Below are positions 8,064 to 16,589 of a DNA stretch of 64,000 nt, one piece after another; the first letter of the stretch is position 1; every line of letters begins with the position of its first letter. The DNA comes from Nocardia pseudobrasiliensis NBRC 108224 (GTDB lineage: Bacteria > Actinomycetota > Actinomycetes > Mycobacteriales > Mycobacteriaceae): positions 26,771-90,770 of the forward strand of contig NZ_BDBS01000051.1 in the NCBI RefSeq assembly GCF_001613105.1, given 5' to 3'. Both the position numbers and the translations under genes were made by a program. A model generated the notes under the pieces. It was given only the letters and a program-made list of their open reading frames with translations, was not told the DNA's origin and did not search any database.

Positions 8064-9292
8064 CGCGGCCATACCTCGGGGTCGGGACGGAAGCGCACGA
8101 CCAACTGTTCGCCGTCGAGTTCGGCGCCCTCGACCGTGCATCGCCGCAATACCGGCGCCAGCGGCAGGCGGCGCCGGACCCCGTCCGCTCCCACGATCAA
8201 ATCGTCCTCCACTCGTCCCAGTCGCAGCGTCGCCGGGTCCACCACGGGCAGGGGCATCCGAAGAGTGAACACCGACTGCAGTCCCGCGCCCGATTCCAGC
8301 CGTACGCTCGGCGCACCGCCAAGCATAGGGTCTGCCTCCGGAACTACCCGGTTAGCGCGCGAATCCACCAGCCGCGCCAGAGTTTGCAGCGCCGCCGTCC
8401 CGACCGGTTCCGGACCGCTGTGCGGTGCGATGGTCACGGGTACGCCGGGCAGTCTGCGACGCAGGTCGGCGATGACGTCGAGCTGTTCGGCGCGGCGTTC
8501 CAGATACCAGCGCGCCGCGGGATGGTCGGCCTCGCTCTCGGCAACCGCGGGCAGCACCTTGTTCACCACGATGCCGTCCAGCCGCAACCCGAGCAGCGCC
8601 GCGGCCGAGCGCATACGCGCGGATTCGGCGACGGCCACCCGTTCGGGTCCGGTGATCAGCCGAGCGCCGGTGCGCTCGTGGTCGGCCAGCAGATCGCGCA
8701 CCGATCGCACGGCGGCGGCGATGCGCTCGACAGCCGTGGCCAGCACGACCCGGCGCAGATCCGGCCCGGCGACGCTCAGCGCGCGCGTATGCGCGGGCCA
8801 GATGCGATCGAGATAGCCCAGCAGCGTGTCGGGTGCGGTGACGATGCGCAGCAGATCGGCCGAGGGCGGGCAGTCCACGACGATGACGTCCCAGTCGTCC
8901 TCGTCGGCGAAATCGGCGATCTCGATGAGCATCAGCAGTTCCTGCACGCCTGGCAGGCCGGTCAGCTCCGCCGGATCCAGTGCGGCCAGGTCGATTCCGT
9001 GTTCGTGACCGCGTCCGGCCAGCATTCGCACCGCATCGCGGAAGCGATCCTCCAGCAGCGCAAGGGAATCGATCTCGATGACGTCCAATCCCGGCGCGAC
9101 CGTGGTGATTCCGGCGACCGTGCCCGGATCGTGCGGGAAGCGGAAGCCGAGCGCGTCACCCAGGGAGTGGGCCTGATCCATCGATGCGATCAGCACCCGC
9201 TGTCCGGCCCGTGCGTAGGACATGGCCGTGACACAGGCCAGGGTCGTCTTTCCCACCCCGCCCTTGCCTATGAACAGCTCCAGACGTGTCAG
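8060..9292 (-). CDS. ArsA/Get3-like P-loop ATPase (probable CTG start)
   Basis: Soluble ATPase of the ArsA/anion-pump class at the Rv2184c position. The deviant Walker A motif is FIGKGGVGKTT, switch residues follow (SMDQAHSLGDALG), and Walker B is WDVIVVDCPPSAD. No ATG, GTG or TTG lies in frame upstream of the P-loop before stops intervene; the first GTG (9256) is the Val inside the P-loop itself. CTG at 9292 overlaps the upstream TGA as CTGA, mimicking the ATGA couplings of this operon, and CTG 9283 sits 9 bases after GAAGG. One of these is the likely start. Partners may be the two START-like proteins just upstream. Confidence 0.75.
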   Translation of the reverse strand: MTRLELFIGKGGVGKTTLACVTAMSYARAGQRVLIASMDQAHSLGDALGFRFPHDPGTVAGITTVAPGLDVIEIDSLALLEDRFRDAVRMLAGRGHEHGIDLAALDPAELTGLPGVQELLMLIEIADFADEDDWDVIVVDCPPSADLLRIVTAPDTLLGYLDRIWPAHTRALSVAGPDLRRVVLATAVERIAAAVRSVRDLLADHERTGARLITGPERVAVAESARMRSAAALLGLRLDGIVVNKVLPAVAESEADHPAARWYLERRAEQLDVIADLRRRLPGVPVTIAPHSGPEPVGTAALQTLARLVDSRANRVVPEADPMLGGAPSVRLESGAGLQSVFTLRMPLPVVDPATLRLGRVEDDLIVGADGVRRRLPLAPVLRRCTVEGAELDGEQLVVRFRPDPEVWPR

Positions 9293-9726
9293 CCTTCGAC
9301 CCGTTTCTTGAGTTCCTTGAGCGCGGTGTCGGTGATCACCTTCTCGGCCTTGCGCTTGAACATGCCGATCATCGGGATCGTGAGGTCCACGGTCAGCTCG
9401 TAAATCACCTGGGTGGTGCCGTCGGGCTGGTCGATCAGCTCGTAGGTGCCGTCCTGCGCCTTCTGTAAGTCACCGCTGACCAGCTGCCAGGTGACCGCTT
9501 TCCCGTCGGGCCGCCAGGTGTAGGACAGCACGTAGGTGTCCTTGACGACCCCCGCGTCGAGCACGAACCGCGCGTTGCGGGCCCGGCCGTCGGGGAATTT
9601 GTCGAGCACCTCCACCGATCGGGCGGCCGACACCCACTCCGGATACGCCCCCAGGTCGGCGATGACGGCCATCACCCGATCCGACGGGGCGTCGATGATT
9701 ATCGACCTCTGGGTCCGGTCGGCCAT
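9289..9726 (-). CDS. SRPBCC/START-like protein (TB16.3 / Rv2185c family)
   Basis: A 145-residue polyketide-cyclase/START-fold protein, the counterpart of M. tuberculosis Rv2185c (TB16.3). The family opening SIIIDAPSDRVMAVIADLGAYPEW and closing helix with basic residues (FKRKAEKVITDTALKELKKRVEG) are intact. Such folds hold a hydrophobic ligand in a deep pocket; the ligand is unknown. It is first of a coupled chain with the ArsA-like ATPase, whose probable CTG start overlaps this stop. There is no signal peptide, so it is cytosolic. Confidence 0.82.
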   Translation of the reverse strand: MADRTQRSIIIDAPSDRVMAVIADLGAYPEWVSAARSVEVLDKFPDGRARNARFVLDAGVVKDTYVLSYTWRPDGKAVTWQLVSGDLQKAQDGTYELIDQPDGTTQVIYELTVDLTIPMIGMFKRKAEKVITDTALKELKKRVEG

Positions 9727-9771
9727 GGCTGGAAGCGTTTCCTTTCCGACTGCGAGACAACGGGTTCCGGT

Positions 9772-10161
9772 TCAGGGCACGGGGACCGGGGTGACGCCCG
9801 CCGGGCGACCGGCCTCGAGACGCGCCTTCACCTCGAACGACATCTTCCTACCCGCCACCCGCCGCTCGCGATTGGCGGCCAGCAGGGCGCGCGGGGACAT
9901 CCGGGCCGCGTTCCACGGTTCGGCGTGCAGGAAGTAGTGCAGGATGACCCCGTCCAGCGACGGTTCCAGCCAGACCTCCATGGTGCCGGTCAGCGGGCCC
10001 GCGACGGCCCATCGAATTCCCTTGTCGCCCCGATCCTCTCGAACCTCGAGCGTCAGATCGGGCCACCAGCCGCGCCACCGGTCGCGATCGCCCAGCACTC
10101 CCGCCACCTCGGCGCCCGAGGCGGCGACGAATGTCTGGTCGGCAACCTGGATCGAACTCAT
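9772..10161 (-). CDS. SRPBCC/START-like protein (Rv2186c position)
   Basis: A 129-residue second START-like protein, 45 bases upstream of the TB16.3-type gene and 33 bases downstream of pimB'. The pattern DRDRWRGWWPDLTLEV resembles the helix-strand entrance of the SRPBCC fold, and the C-terminus (VKARLEAGRPAG) matches the last helix, though it is short. A hydrophobic ligand-binding role is inferred from the fold only. Position between pimB' and TB16.3 is the same as in mycobacteria. Confidence 0.75.
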   Translation of the reverse strand: MSSIQVADQTFVAASGAEVAGVLGDRDRWRGWWPDLTLEVREDRGDKGIRWAVAGPLTGTMEVWLEPSLDGVILHYFLHAEPWNAARMSPRALLAANRERRVAGRKMSFEVKARLEAGRPAGVTPVPVP

Positions 10162-10194
10162 GCCTGGCCCTCGCTCCCGCTCATGGGCCCGAGC

Positions 10195-11358
10195 CTAGCT
10201 CGAGAAGCCGCCACTGCTCGATCGCACAGTCCCGTCGAGCAGTTCGCGCAGCCGGGAGCCGAGGACGTCCCAGCGCCAATGTTCGCTGACCCAATCGCGT
10301 CCGGCGGCGCCCATGCCCGCCGCGACGTCCGGATCGGACAGCAGGGTGACGATGGCGTCGGTGATCTCCTGATGCGAGCGACCGTCGACGACGGTGCCGG
10401 TGCGGCCCTCCTGCACGGTTTCCGGGGCGCCGCCGGAATTGCCCGCGACCACCGGAACCCCGGAGGCGGAGGCCTCGAGGAAGACGATGCCCAGACCCTC
10501 GACGTCCAGGCCCGCGCCGCGGGTGCGGCACGGCATGGCGAAGACGTCGGCGATGGTGTGGTGGGCGGCCAGTTCGGCGGCGGGTACGCGACCGGTGAAG
10601 ACCACATCGTCGGCCAAGTCCAGGGCGGCGGCGAGACCGCGTAATTTGTCCTCGTAGGGGCCGCCTCCGGCGATGACCAGAACCGCGCCGTCGACGCGCT
10701 TCTTGATCTCGGTCATCGCGATGATCAACATGTCCTGTCCCTTGCGTGGGACCAGTCGCGACAGGCACAGCACGGTGGGCCGCTCGCCCAGGCCGTAGCG
10801 GGCGCGCAATTCGGCGCGGGCGGCCGGATCCGGGCGGAACACCTCGGTGTCGACGCCCGGGGGCAGATATTCCAGTCCGGCGTTTCGGCCGAAGGCCGCC
10901 GAGAACCGCCGTCGGGTGTACTTGCTGACATAGGTGATCGCATCGGTGTGATCCCCGATCACCCGCAGCGCCTGCCGCGCCGCGGGCAACATCGACCAGC
11001 CGACCTCGTGCCCGTGCGTACTGGCCACGATCCGCTCGGCCCCCGCCCGCCGCAGCAGCGGCGACAGCAGCGCCAGCGGCGCGGCCGCCCCGAACCACAC
11101 GGTGTCGCACCGCTCGTCCCGCACCAGCTTCGCCGCCCGCCGCAACACCAGCGGCGTCGGCACCATCAGGGTCGTAGGATGCCGCACCACCTGAAACGGC
11201 TGCTCGGCATCGAATTTCAGATGACTGTCCCCCCGCCACCGCGGCGCGTAAACCACCAACTCATCCGCGGGCAACCGCATAGCCAGCGCATGCAAATACG
11301 ACTGAATCCCGCCCGGCCGAGGCGGAAAGTCGTTGGTAACCAGCAGGGTGCGAGCCAT
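10195..11358 (-). CDS. pimB: GDP-mannose-dependent PIM alpha-1,6-mannosyltransferase PimB'
   Basis: A 387-residue GT-B glycosyltransferase (GT4 family), counterpart of Rv2188c (PimB'), which adds the second mannose to acylated PIM1 at the cytoplasmic face of the membrane. The GT-B N-domain starts TNDFPPRPGGIQSYL. The donor-binding half carries SRLVPRKGQD and the GT4 EX7E-type segment EGLGIVFLEASASGVPVV. The ATG at 11358 gives the family N-terminus. Context with PlsC and START-like proteins fits phosphatidylinositol mannoside and lipoarabinomannan synthesis. Confidence 0.9.
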   Translation of the reverse strand: MARTLLVTNDFPPRPGGIQSYLHALAMRLPADELVVYAPRWRGDSHLKFDAEQPFQVVRHPTTLMVPTPLVLRRAAKLVRDERCDTVWFGAAAPLALLSPLLRRAGAERIVASTHGHEVGWSMLPAARQALRVIGDHTDAITYVSKYTRRRFSAAFGRNAGLEYLPPGVDTEVFRPDPAARAELRARYGLGERPTVLCLSRLVPRKGQDMLIIAMTEIKKRVDGAVLVIAGGGPYEDKLRGLAAALDLADDVVFTGRVPAAELAAHHTIADVFAMPCRTRGAGLDVEGLGIVFLEASASGVPVVAGNSGGAPETVQEGRTGTVVDGRSHQEITDAIVTLLSDPDVAAGMGAAGRDWVSEHWRWDVLGSRLRELLDGTVRSSSGGFSS

Positions 11359-11518
11359 GAGCCGAGTCTATTGCCGCCCCACCGGCCGCCGATCCCGGGC
11401 CCTGACCAGCCCGAAAGCCCCTGCGCCCCAACCCTCGCCCCGGCGCTGCGCGCCGGAACAAGGGAAGGAGCGGCGGAACGAGGGAAAGGAGCGGCGGCGC
11501 GAAGGGTCCGGGCAAGGG

Positions 11519-12526
11519 TCAGGAGATTCGCGACTTGATCCAATCTCGCCATTGGGTGACGAAGGATGTGTGGCCTATGCCGAGGGTGTCTTCGAAGGCG
11601 TCGTCGAGGGCCGGTTTGTCTTGGGGGCCCTTGGCCAGGCGGTGGTAGAGGTCTACCAGTTTGGGTTCGCCGAATTGGGTTGCGGTGAAGGCGTTGGCGG
11701 ACCAGGCCTGTTCGTAGGCGAGGGCGGCGTTGTTGCCGGGGGTGGGGGCGAAGGCGGCGTCGGTGGGGAGGTCGGTGGGGAGGATGCCGGAGCGGGCTCG
11801 GGCGGTGAGGGTGGGGGCCAGTTGGGCGAAGGGGCGTTGTTCGGCGCGGTGGGCGGAGTATTCGGCGAAACCCTCGAGCACCCATTGCGGTGAGCCGTCG
11901 AGGGTTTGGGCGCGGGCGGCCACGTGGGTGAGCTCGTGGCGCAGGGTGTCGCGCAGGCCGTCGGTGCCCAGGCGGCGTCCCGCGTCGGCCGCGAACACCA
12001 CGCGCTGGCCGGTGGGTCGCTGGCCAGGCAGGAACGGATCCGAGACCGAGGCCGCGGCGACCTCGCTCGACACCGATCCGGTCGCATGCGTCAGCGCCGC
12101 GAATTCCGCGGTCGAGGACGACACCGCGACCACCGCCGTCCGCGACCAGTCCCCGCCCCACAGCGTCGTCACCGAATCGACGGCCGGGCCGATCTCCCGC
12201 GCGAGGGTATCGACATCACCGCGCTGATACGGATGCCCGAACACCACCGACAGCTGCCCGTCCTCCCCCGAAACCTGCTGGGCGACAACGGGACCGTAGG
12301 ACTCCATGACCCGACGCACCTCCGCCAGCTGCGGATCGACCGGAGCCGCGGGCGCGGCGTACTGCGCCGCGGCCGGTTCCGGCCGCACCTTGGGCAACGC
12401 CGACTTCGGTAGTAACACCAATGCTCCGGTAATCGCGGTCAATGCGATCACCGTGGCGACGGTGGCGACGAATTCGAACCGCCGCCGTGCCGTCAACCAA
12501 GTACGGATCCGCTCCAGCGCGTTCAT
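11519..12526 (-). CDS. Membrane-anchored HExxH metallopeptidase-like protein
   Basis: A 335-residue protein with one N-terminal transmembrane segment (about 23-43, VATVATVIALTAITGALVLL), so the domain faces outside. The extracytoplasmic part carries HELTHVAARA followed about 20 residues later by EGFAEYSAH, the layout of gluzincin (peptidase MA-like) metalloproteases with two zinc His and a downstream Glu. The start is ATG 12526, preceded by GAGGTGAGG; the frame is open further upstream into the ripC gene. It is 16 bases downstream of the NlpC/P60 gene, suggesting a role in cell-wall remodelling. Substrate unknown. Confidence 0.72.
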   Translation of the reverse strand: MNALERIRTWLTARRRFEFVATVATVIALTAITGALVLLPKSALPKVRPEPAAAQYAAPAAPVDPQLAEVRRVMESYGPVVAQQVSGEDGQLSVVFGHPYQRGDVDTLAREIGPAVDSVTTLWGGDWSRTAVVAVSSSTAEFAALTHATGSVSSEVAAASVSDPFLPGQRPTGQRVVFAADAGRRLGTDGLRDTLRHELTHVAARAQTLDGSPQWVLEGFAEYSAHRAEQRPFAQLAPTLTARARSGILPTDLPTDAAFAPTPGNNAALAYEQAWSANAFTATQFGEPKLVDLYHRLAKGPQDKPALDDAFEDTLGIGHTSFVTQWRDWIKSRIS

Positions 12527-12542
12527 CCTCACCTCGGTCGAA

Positions 12543-13619
12543 TTACGGCATACCGATCCAATAGCGACGCGCCGAGTGGTACGGGGTCGAGCCCAACGGA
12601 GCCACCTGGACCGGAACACCGAAGGTCGAGGCGTGCAGCATCAGACCGTTACCCGCATAGATTCCCACATGCGAAGCGTCGGAATAGAAGAAGACCACAT
12701 CTCCGGGTTGCAAATTGTTCTTGTCGACGGGAGTGCCGACCGCCGCCTGTGCCTGACTGGTGCGCGGCAGATCGATACCGACCCGATGAAACGCCCACTG
12801 CACCAGACCCGAACAGTCGAACTGATCCGGACCGGTCGCACCCCAGACATAGGGATCGCCGACCCGGGTGAGCCCCGCCGCCAGCGCACTGGTCCCACTG
12901 CCCGGCACCAATCCGCGCAACAGGGTGTCACGATCGAATCCGGCCGGGAACAGCGCCCCGGCCAACGAGGCCTTGTCGCCCGCCGACAGCGAACCCCACT
13001 GCTGGATGACCTGCGCGATCGCGCCCTGCAGATCGGCGCGTTTGCGCTCCAGCTCCGCGCGCACCTGATCGGCCTTCGTCGAGGCGTCCCGGGCCGCGTC
13101 GGAGGCGGTGCGGGCGATATTCTGCGCCGAGGTGGCGGCGTCGGTGGCCTTCTTGAACTGCGCGAGCTGATCCTGCGTCTGCGCCGAGAGCACATCGAGG
13201 GTCGACATCTGATCGAGCAGCTGCTGCGGCGAATCGCTGACCAGTACGGAGAACAACCGATTGGTGCGCGCGCCCTGATAGGCGGCGACAGCGGTGCGAT
13301 CGACCGCGGGCTGATACTTGCGAACCTCGGCCTGTGCCACGTCGACCACCTGGGTCGCACCGGCCAGTTTCGCGTCGGCGTCGCGGGAGACGGCCTGTTT
13401 GGCGTCGAGATCCTGCTGCGCGGCGAGGGCCTGCTGATTGAGCTGTTCGGACTGATGGGACAGGTCGATCAGCTTCTGCACGGCGTCGCTCGCGCTGGTG
13501 GGCGCGGCGACCGGATCGGCCGTGGCGCCGTTGATCGGGATCCCGAACATCAGGACGCCCACGGCCAGCGAGCCGCCGACCAAGCGTCTGGTTCTGTTGT
13601 TTCGGTGCTGCGCTGTCAC
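12543..13619 (-). CDS. ripC: NlpC/P60 peptidoglycan endopeptidase, RipC-like
   Basis: Secreted 358-residue hydrolase at the Rv2190c (RipC) position. A signal peptide (about 1-35) is followed by a long coiled-coil region (about 40-215, KLIDLSHQSEQLNQQALAAQ), as in FtsX-activated hydrolases, and a C-terminal NlpC/P60 domain. The catalytic triad is Cys269 (FDCSGL), His317 (ASHVGIY) and His329 (MLHAST). It would cut D-Glu to mDAP in stem peptides. The start is GTG 13619. It lies upstream of the metallopeptidase-like gene in the same direction and downstream of a second NlpC/P60 gene. Confidence 0.88.
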   Translation of the reverse strand: MTAQHRNNRTRRLVGGSLAVGVLMFGIPINGATADPVAAPTSASDAVQKLIDLSHQSEQLNQQALAAQQDLDAKQAVSRDADAKLAGATQVVDVAQAEVRKYQPAVDRTAVAAYQGARTNRLFSVLVSDSPQQLLDQMSTLDVLSAQTQDQLAQFKKATDAATSAQNIARTASDAARDASTKADQVRAELERKRADLQGAIAQVIQQWGSLSAGDKASLAGALFPAGFDRDTLLRGLVPGSGTSALAAGLTRVGDPYVWGATGPDQFDCSGLVQWAFHRVGIDLPRTSQAQAAVGTPVDKNNLQPGDVVFFYSDASHVGIYAGNGLMLHASTFGVPVQVAPLGSTPYHSARRYWIGMP

Positions 13620-13753
13620 TGCCTGCCGTGCCCCGTTTCCGCGGTATCCGAGCTGGTCATCACGAAGGTCTCGAACAGGTTACGGAACGGCGACCGTCTG
13701 TGTCCAGCAGGCCACAAAATGATCACGGCCGCCGTCCCGTTTGACCGAAATTT

Positions 13754-14365
13754 TCAGTAGCGGCGAGCACCCGCAACGGGCATCGAGGACATGGCCGCGA
13801 TGGCGACGGGCTGGCCCGCGGTCGAGGCGTGGACGACATTGCCGTCACCGACGTAGAGGCCCGAGTGGCTGCCGCCGTAGAACGACACAACATCGCCCGG
13901 CTGCAGATCGTCCATCGAGACCGGCGCACCGGCATCGAGCTGGGCGTAGCTGGTGCGCGGCAGTTCCAGACCGGCCTGCTCGTAGGACCACTTCACCAGA
14001 CCCGAGCAGTCGAAGGCGTTCGGGCCGGCGGCGCCGTACACGTAGGGCGCGCCCAGCTTGGACATCGCGGCGTCCACGGCACGCTGACCGACGGTCTCGA
14101 TCGGCGCGGCCGGGGCCGGCGGATTGATGCCCGGAATCTGGAAGCCCGGGGGAAGGATGTTGGCCGGGATCGCCCCCGGCGGGATCTGAGCCAGAACCTG
14201 ATCGGGGACATCGAAGTTCCCGACGCCCGGAACGGTGACCGGCGCCGCCGAAGCGGGCGCCACGGGCAGCAGCAACGCGCTGAGGGTGGCAGCGCCAACG
14301 GCTCCGGCCGCAACGGCCCGATGGGCGTTGCGATGCAGCCCCAGGACCTGTCGCTTGATCGCCAT
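13754..14365 (-). CDS. Short secreted NlpC/P60 hydrolase
   Basis: A 203-residue protein: signal peptide (about 1-40 ending APASA), Pro-rich linker, then a compact NlpC/P60 domain with Cys120 (FDCSGLVKW), His167 (SHSGLYVG) and His179 (VVHAST), all intact. It lacks the coiled coil of its neighbour, so it is probably regulated differently. The ATG at 14365 follows AGGAG at good spacing. A pair of NlpC/P60 genes next to the cytochrome bc1-aa3 genes is also known in corynebacteria. A peptidoglycan peptide-stem substrate is inferred. Confidence 0.87.
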   Translation of the reverse strand: MAIKRQVLGLHRNAHRAVAAGAVGAATLSALLLPVAPASAAPVTVPGVGNFDVPDQVLAQIPPGAIPANILPPGFQIPGINPPAPAAPIETVGQRAVDAAMSKLGAPYVYGAAGPNAFDCSGLVKWSYEQAGLELPRTSYAQLDAGAPVSMDDLQPGDVVSFYGGSHSGLYVGDGNVVHASTAGQPVAIAAMSSMPVAGARRY

Positions 14366-14875
14366 GATGCGGTACTCCTCATCTCATCTGCCCCACGACG
14401 TGCACCCGGCGGTGCGCCGGACTCCGTGAGGTCTCGAAAAGATTACGAGCGCATAACGGTGGGTTGTAAAGCGGCGAACACCCAAAACGAGCTGGTCAGC
14501 AATTCCAACCCTTGCAACATGCGAGATAAATCACACCAATCACAAACAAATAACGATGGTGTCCGACCTGCAGGTTTCTCGAGCGACACGAGTGCGTCAA
14601 GCCGGGCGGCATCGGGACGTTTCAAGGTCTGACTTAAGGGGAAATCAGCACGTAGGCTAGAGCCTTCGGCTCCGAAAGCGACCGATCAGTTCCCTCCGAG
14701 CCGTTGATCATGACCGCCGAACCGGTCGTTGCGGCATCTCCGCCCGGGCAAGCCGCCGGATTGATACCCAAACCGAATTAATGTGACCCTGGCCACATTT
14801 GGGTGTAGATCTGCCGCGCGCGCCCGTTCCCGCCGACTCCGCAACTTGTCGTACCCCCTCTCTACGCTGCTGCGC
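14366..14875. promoter_or_regulatory. 510-base divergent intergenic region
   Basis: Separates the short NlpC/P60 gene from the exonuclease/GIY-YIG gene and must hold both promoters. Its middle (about 14450-14560) is AT-richer than the surroundings and contains a close direct repeat of TGTGATT on the minus strand near 14535-14550, a possible regulator site. The ribosome binding site of the NlpC gene is at its left end. I see no c-di-AMP (ydaO-type) riboswitch consensus. The exonuclease frame stays open back to a GTG at 14783, so its 5' boundary is uncertain. Confidence 0.4.
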
Positions 14876-16579
14876 GTGCGCCAGACCACGGCGGCCCAGC
14901 TGGCCTTCGACGAGCTCGACACCCCGCTGTACGACACCACCTTCGTCGTGGTCGACCTGGAAACCACAGGTGGCAGCCCCGATGGCGATGCGATCACCGA
15001 GATCGGCGCGGTGAAGGTGCGCGGCGGCGAGGTGCTCGGAGAGTTCGCCACCCTCGTCGATCCCGGCTGCCCGATCCCGCCTCAGGTCGTCCAGATCACC
15101 GGCATCACCACCGCGATGGTTCGCGACGCGCCGCGCATCGAGGCCGTGCTGCCCGGGTTCGTCGAATTCGCCTCCGGCTCGGTACTGGTCGCCCACAACG
15201 CCCGCTTCGACACCGGATTCCTCAGGGCCGCCGCCGCGCGTTGCGAGATCGCCTGGCCGACTTTCCAGGTGCTGTGCACGGTGCAGTTGGCCCGGCGCAT
15301 CCTGCCCCGCGACGAGACGCCGACCGTCCGGTTGTCCGCGCTGGCACAGCTTCTGGGCGCGCGCACCATCCCCACCCACCGCGCCCTCGACGACGCCCGC
15401 GCCACCGTCGACGTGCTGCACGCCCTCATCGAACGCGTCGGCAATCAGGGCGTGCACAGCCTCACCGAACTGCTCGACTATCTGCCCGAGGTCACCAAAC
15501 GCCAGCGCTCCAAGCGTTTCCTGGCCGCCGACCTGCCCAGCGGGCCCGGCGTCTATCTGTTCCGGGGCCCCTCCGACGAAGTCCTATATATAGGGACGGC
15601 CGTGAATCTGCGCCGCCGCGTGCGCAACTACTTCACCGGCTCCGAAACGCGCACCCGCATGCGGGAAATGGTGGCGCTGGCCACCCGGGTCGATCATGTG
15701 TCGTGTGCCCACGGTCTCGAGGCGGGCGTGCGGGAACTGCGACTGCTGGTCGCCCACACCCCGCCCTACAACCGCCGCTCGAAATTCCCCAAGCGCGCCT
15801 GGTGGCTCACCCTGACCGACGAGCCGTTCCCCCGCTTCGCGGTCACCCGCACCCCCGCACCGGATGCGCTGGGTCCGTTCAACTCCCGCACCGACGCCGC
15901 GGAACTCGCCGCCATCGTCGCCGAATTCTGTGGCCTGCGCACATGCACTACGCGCATACCCCGCGGCGGGCGGCACGGCGCGAACTGTCCACCGGCCGTG
16001 GTCGGCGGCTGCCCCGCCGGAGTCTCGGGCCGATTGCTCGATCCGACCGAATACGCCCCCGCGCCCCGACTGGTCCGCGATCTGTTCACCGGCGTCGGCG
16101 ACGCACCCCTGCACACCATGTCCGACCGGATCGAAACCCTGGCCACCGCGCAGAATTTCGAGGCCGCCGCCCGCCTGCGCGACCGCGCGGTCGTCGTCGT
16201 GCGCGCCCTGCGACGCACCCAGCGCCTCGCCGCACTGGCCCGCATCGCCGAACTGGTCGCCGCCCGCCCCGACGGCTCCGGCGGCTGGGAATTCGCGATC
16301 ATCCGCTACGGCCGCCTCGCCGCCGCCGGCACCGCCATCCGCGGCATCGCCCCCATGGCCGTGGTCGAATCCCTCACCGCCTCCGCCGAAACCGTCCTGC
16401 CCACCCATCCCCCACTCCATGACGCCCCACCCGAGGAGACCGCCCTCATAGCCCGCTGGCTCCATCAGCCCGGCACCCGCATCGTCCGCACCACCGACGG
16501 CTACCACGAACCCCGCCTCGGCGCGGGCCCCTGGCTGTCCTGGGTCGAACGCGCCGAGGCCGCCGCCCGCGCCGATTGA
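14876..16579 (+). CDS. DEDDh exonuclease fused to UvrC-type GIY-YIG domain
   Basis: A 567-residue two-domain nuclease at the Rv2191 position. Residues about 20-190 form a DnaQ-like exonuclease (FVVVDLETTGG, VAHNARFD, HRALDDARATVDV). From about 215 there is a UvrC-like GIY-YIG module (GPGVYLFRGPSDEVLYIGTA and NLRRRVRNYF), and near 440 a UvrB-binding-like helix pair (AQNFEAAARLRDRA). The RNase H and HhH parts of true UvrC are absent. It probably acts in DNA repair or processing. Start GTG 14876 is preferred because it begins just before the conserved QLAFDEL; GTG 14783 is possible. Confidence 0.85.
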   Translation: MRQTTAAQLAFDELDTPLYDTTFVVVDLETTGGSPDGDAITEIGAVKVRGGEVLGEFATLVDPGCPIPPQVVQITGITTAMVRDAPRIEAVLPGFVEFASGSVLVAHNARFDTGFLRAAAARCEIAWPTFQVLCTVQLARRILPRDETPTVRLSALAQLLGARTIPTHRALDDARATVDVLHALIERVGNQGVHSLTELLDYLPEVTKRQRSKRFLAADLPSGPGVYLFRGPSDEVLYIGTAVNLRRRVRNYFTGSETRTRMREMVALATRVDHVSCAHGLEAGVRELRLLVAHTPPYNRRSKFPKRAWWLTLTDEPFPRFAVTRTPAPDALGPFNSRTDAAELAAIVAEFCGLRTCTTRIPRGGRHGANCPPAVVGGCPAGVSGRLLDPTEYAPAPRLVRDLFTGVGDAPLHTMSDRIETLATAQNFEAAARLRDRAVVVVRALRRTQRLAALARIAELVAARPDGSGGWEFAIIRYGRLAAAGTAIRGIAPMAVVESLTASAETVLPTHPPLHDAPPEETALIARWLHQPGTRIVRTTDGYHEPRLGAGPWLSWVERAEAAARAD

Positions 16580-16589
16580 CGCGGCCGAT

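Noticed and set aside
12306..13760. 484-codon plus-strand ORF
   Set aside because: Antisense to the ripC-type gene, whose signal peptide, coiled coil and catalytic triad are intact.
14366..14640. c-di-AMP (ydaO-type) riboswitch before the NlpC/P60 gene
   Set aside because: Such riboswitches often precede wall hydrolases in actinobacteria, but the conserved G-rich core is not visible on the minus strand here.
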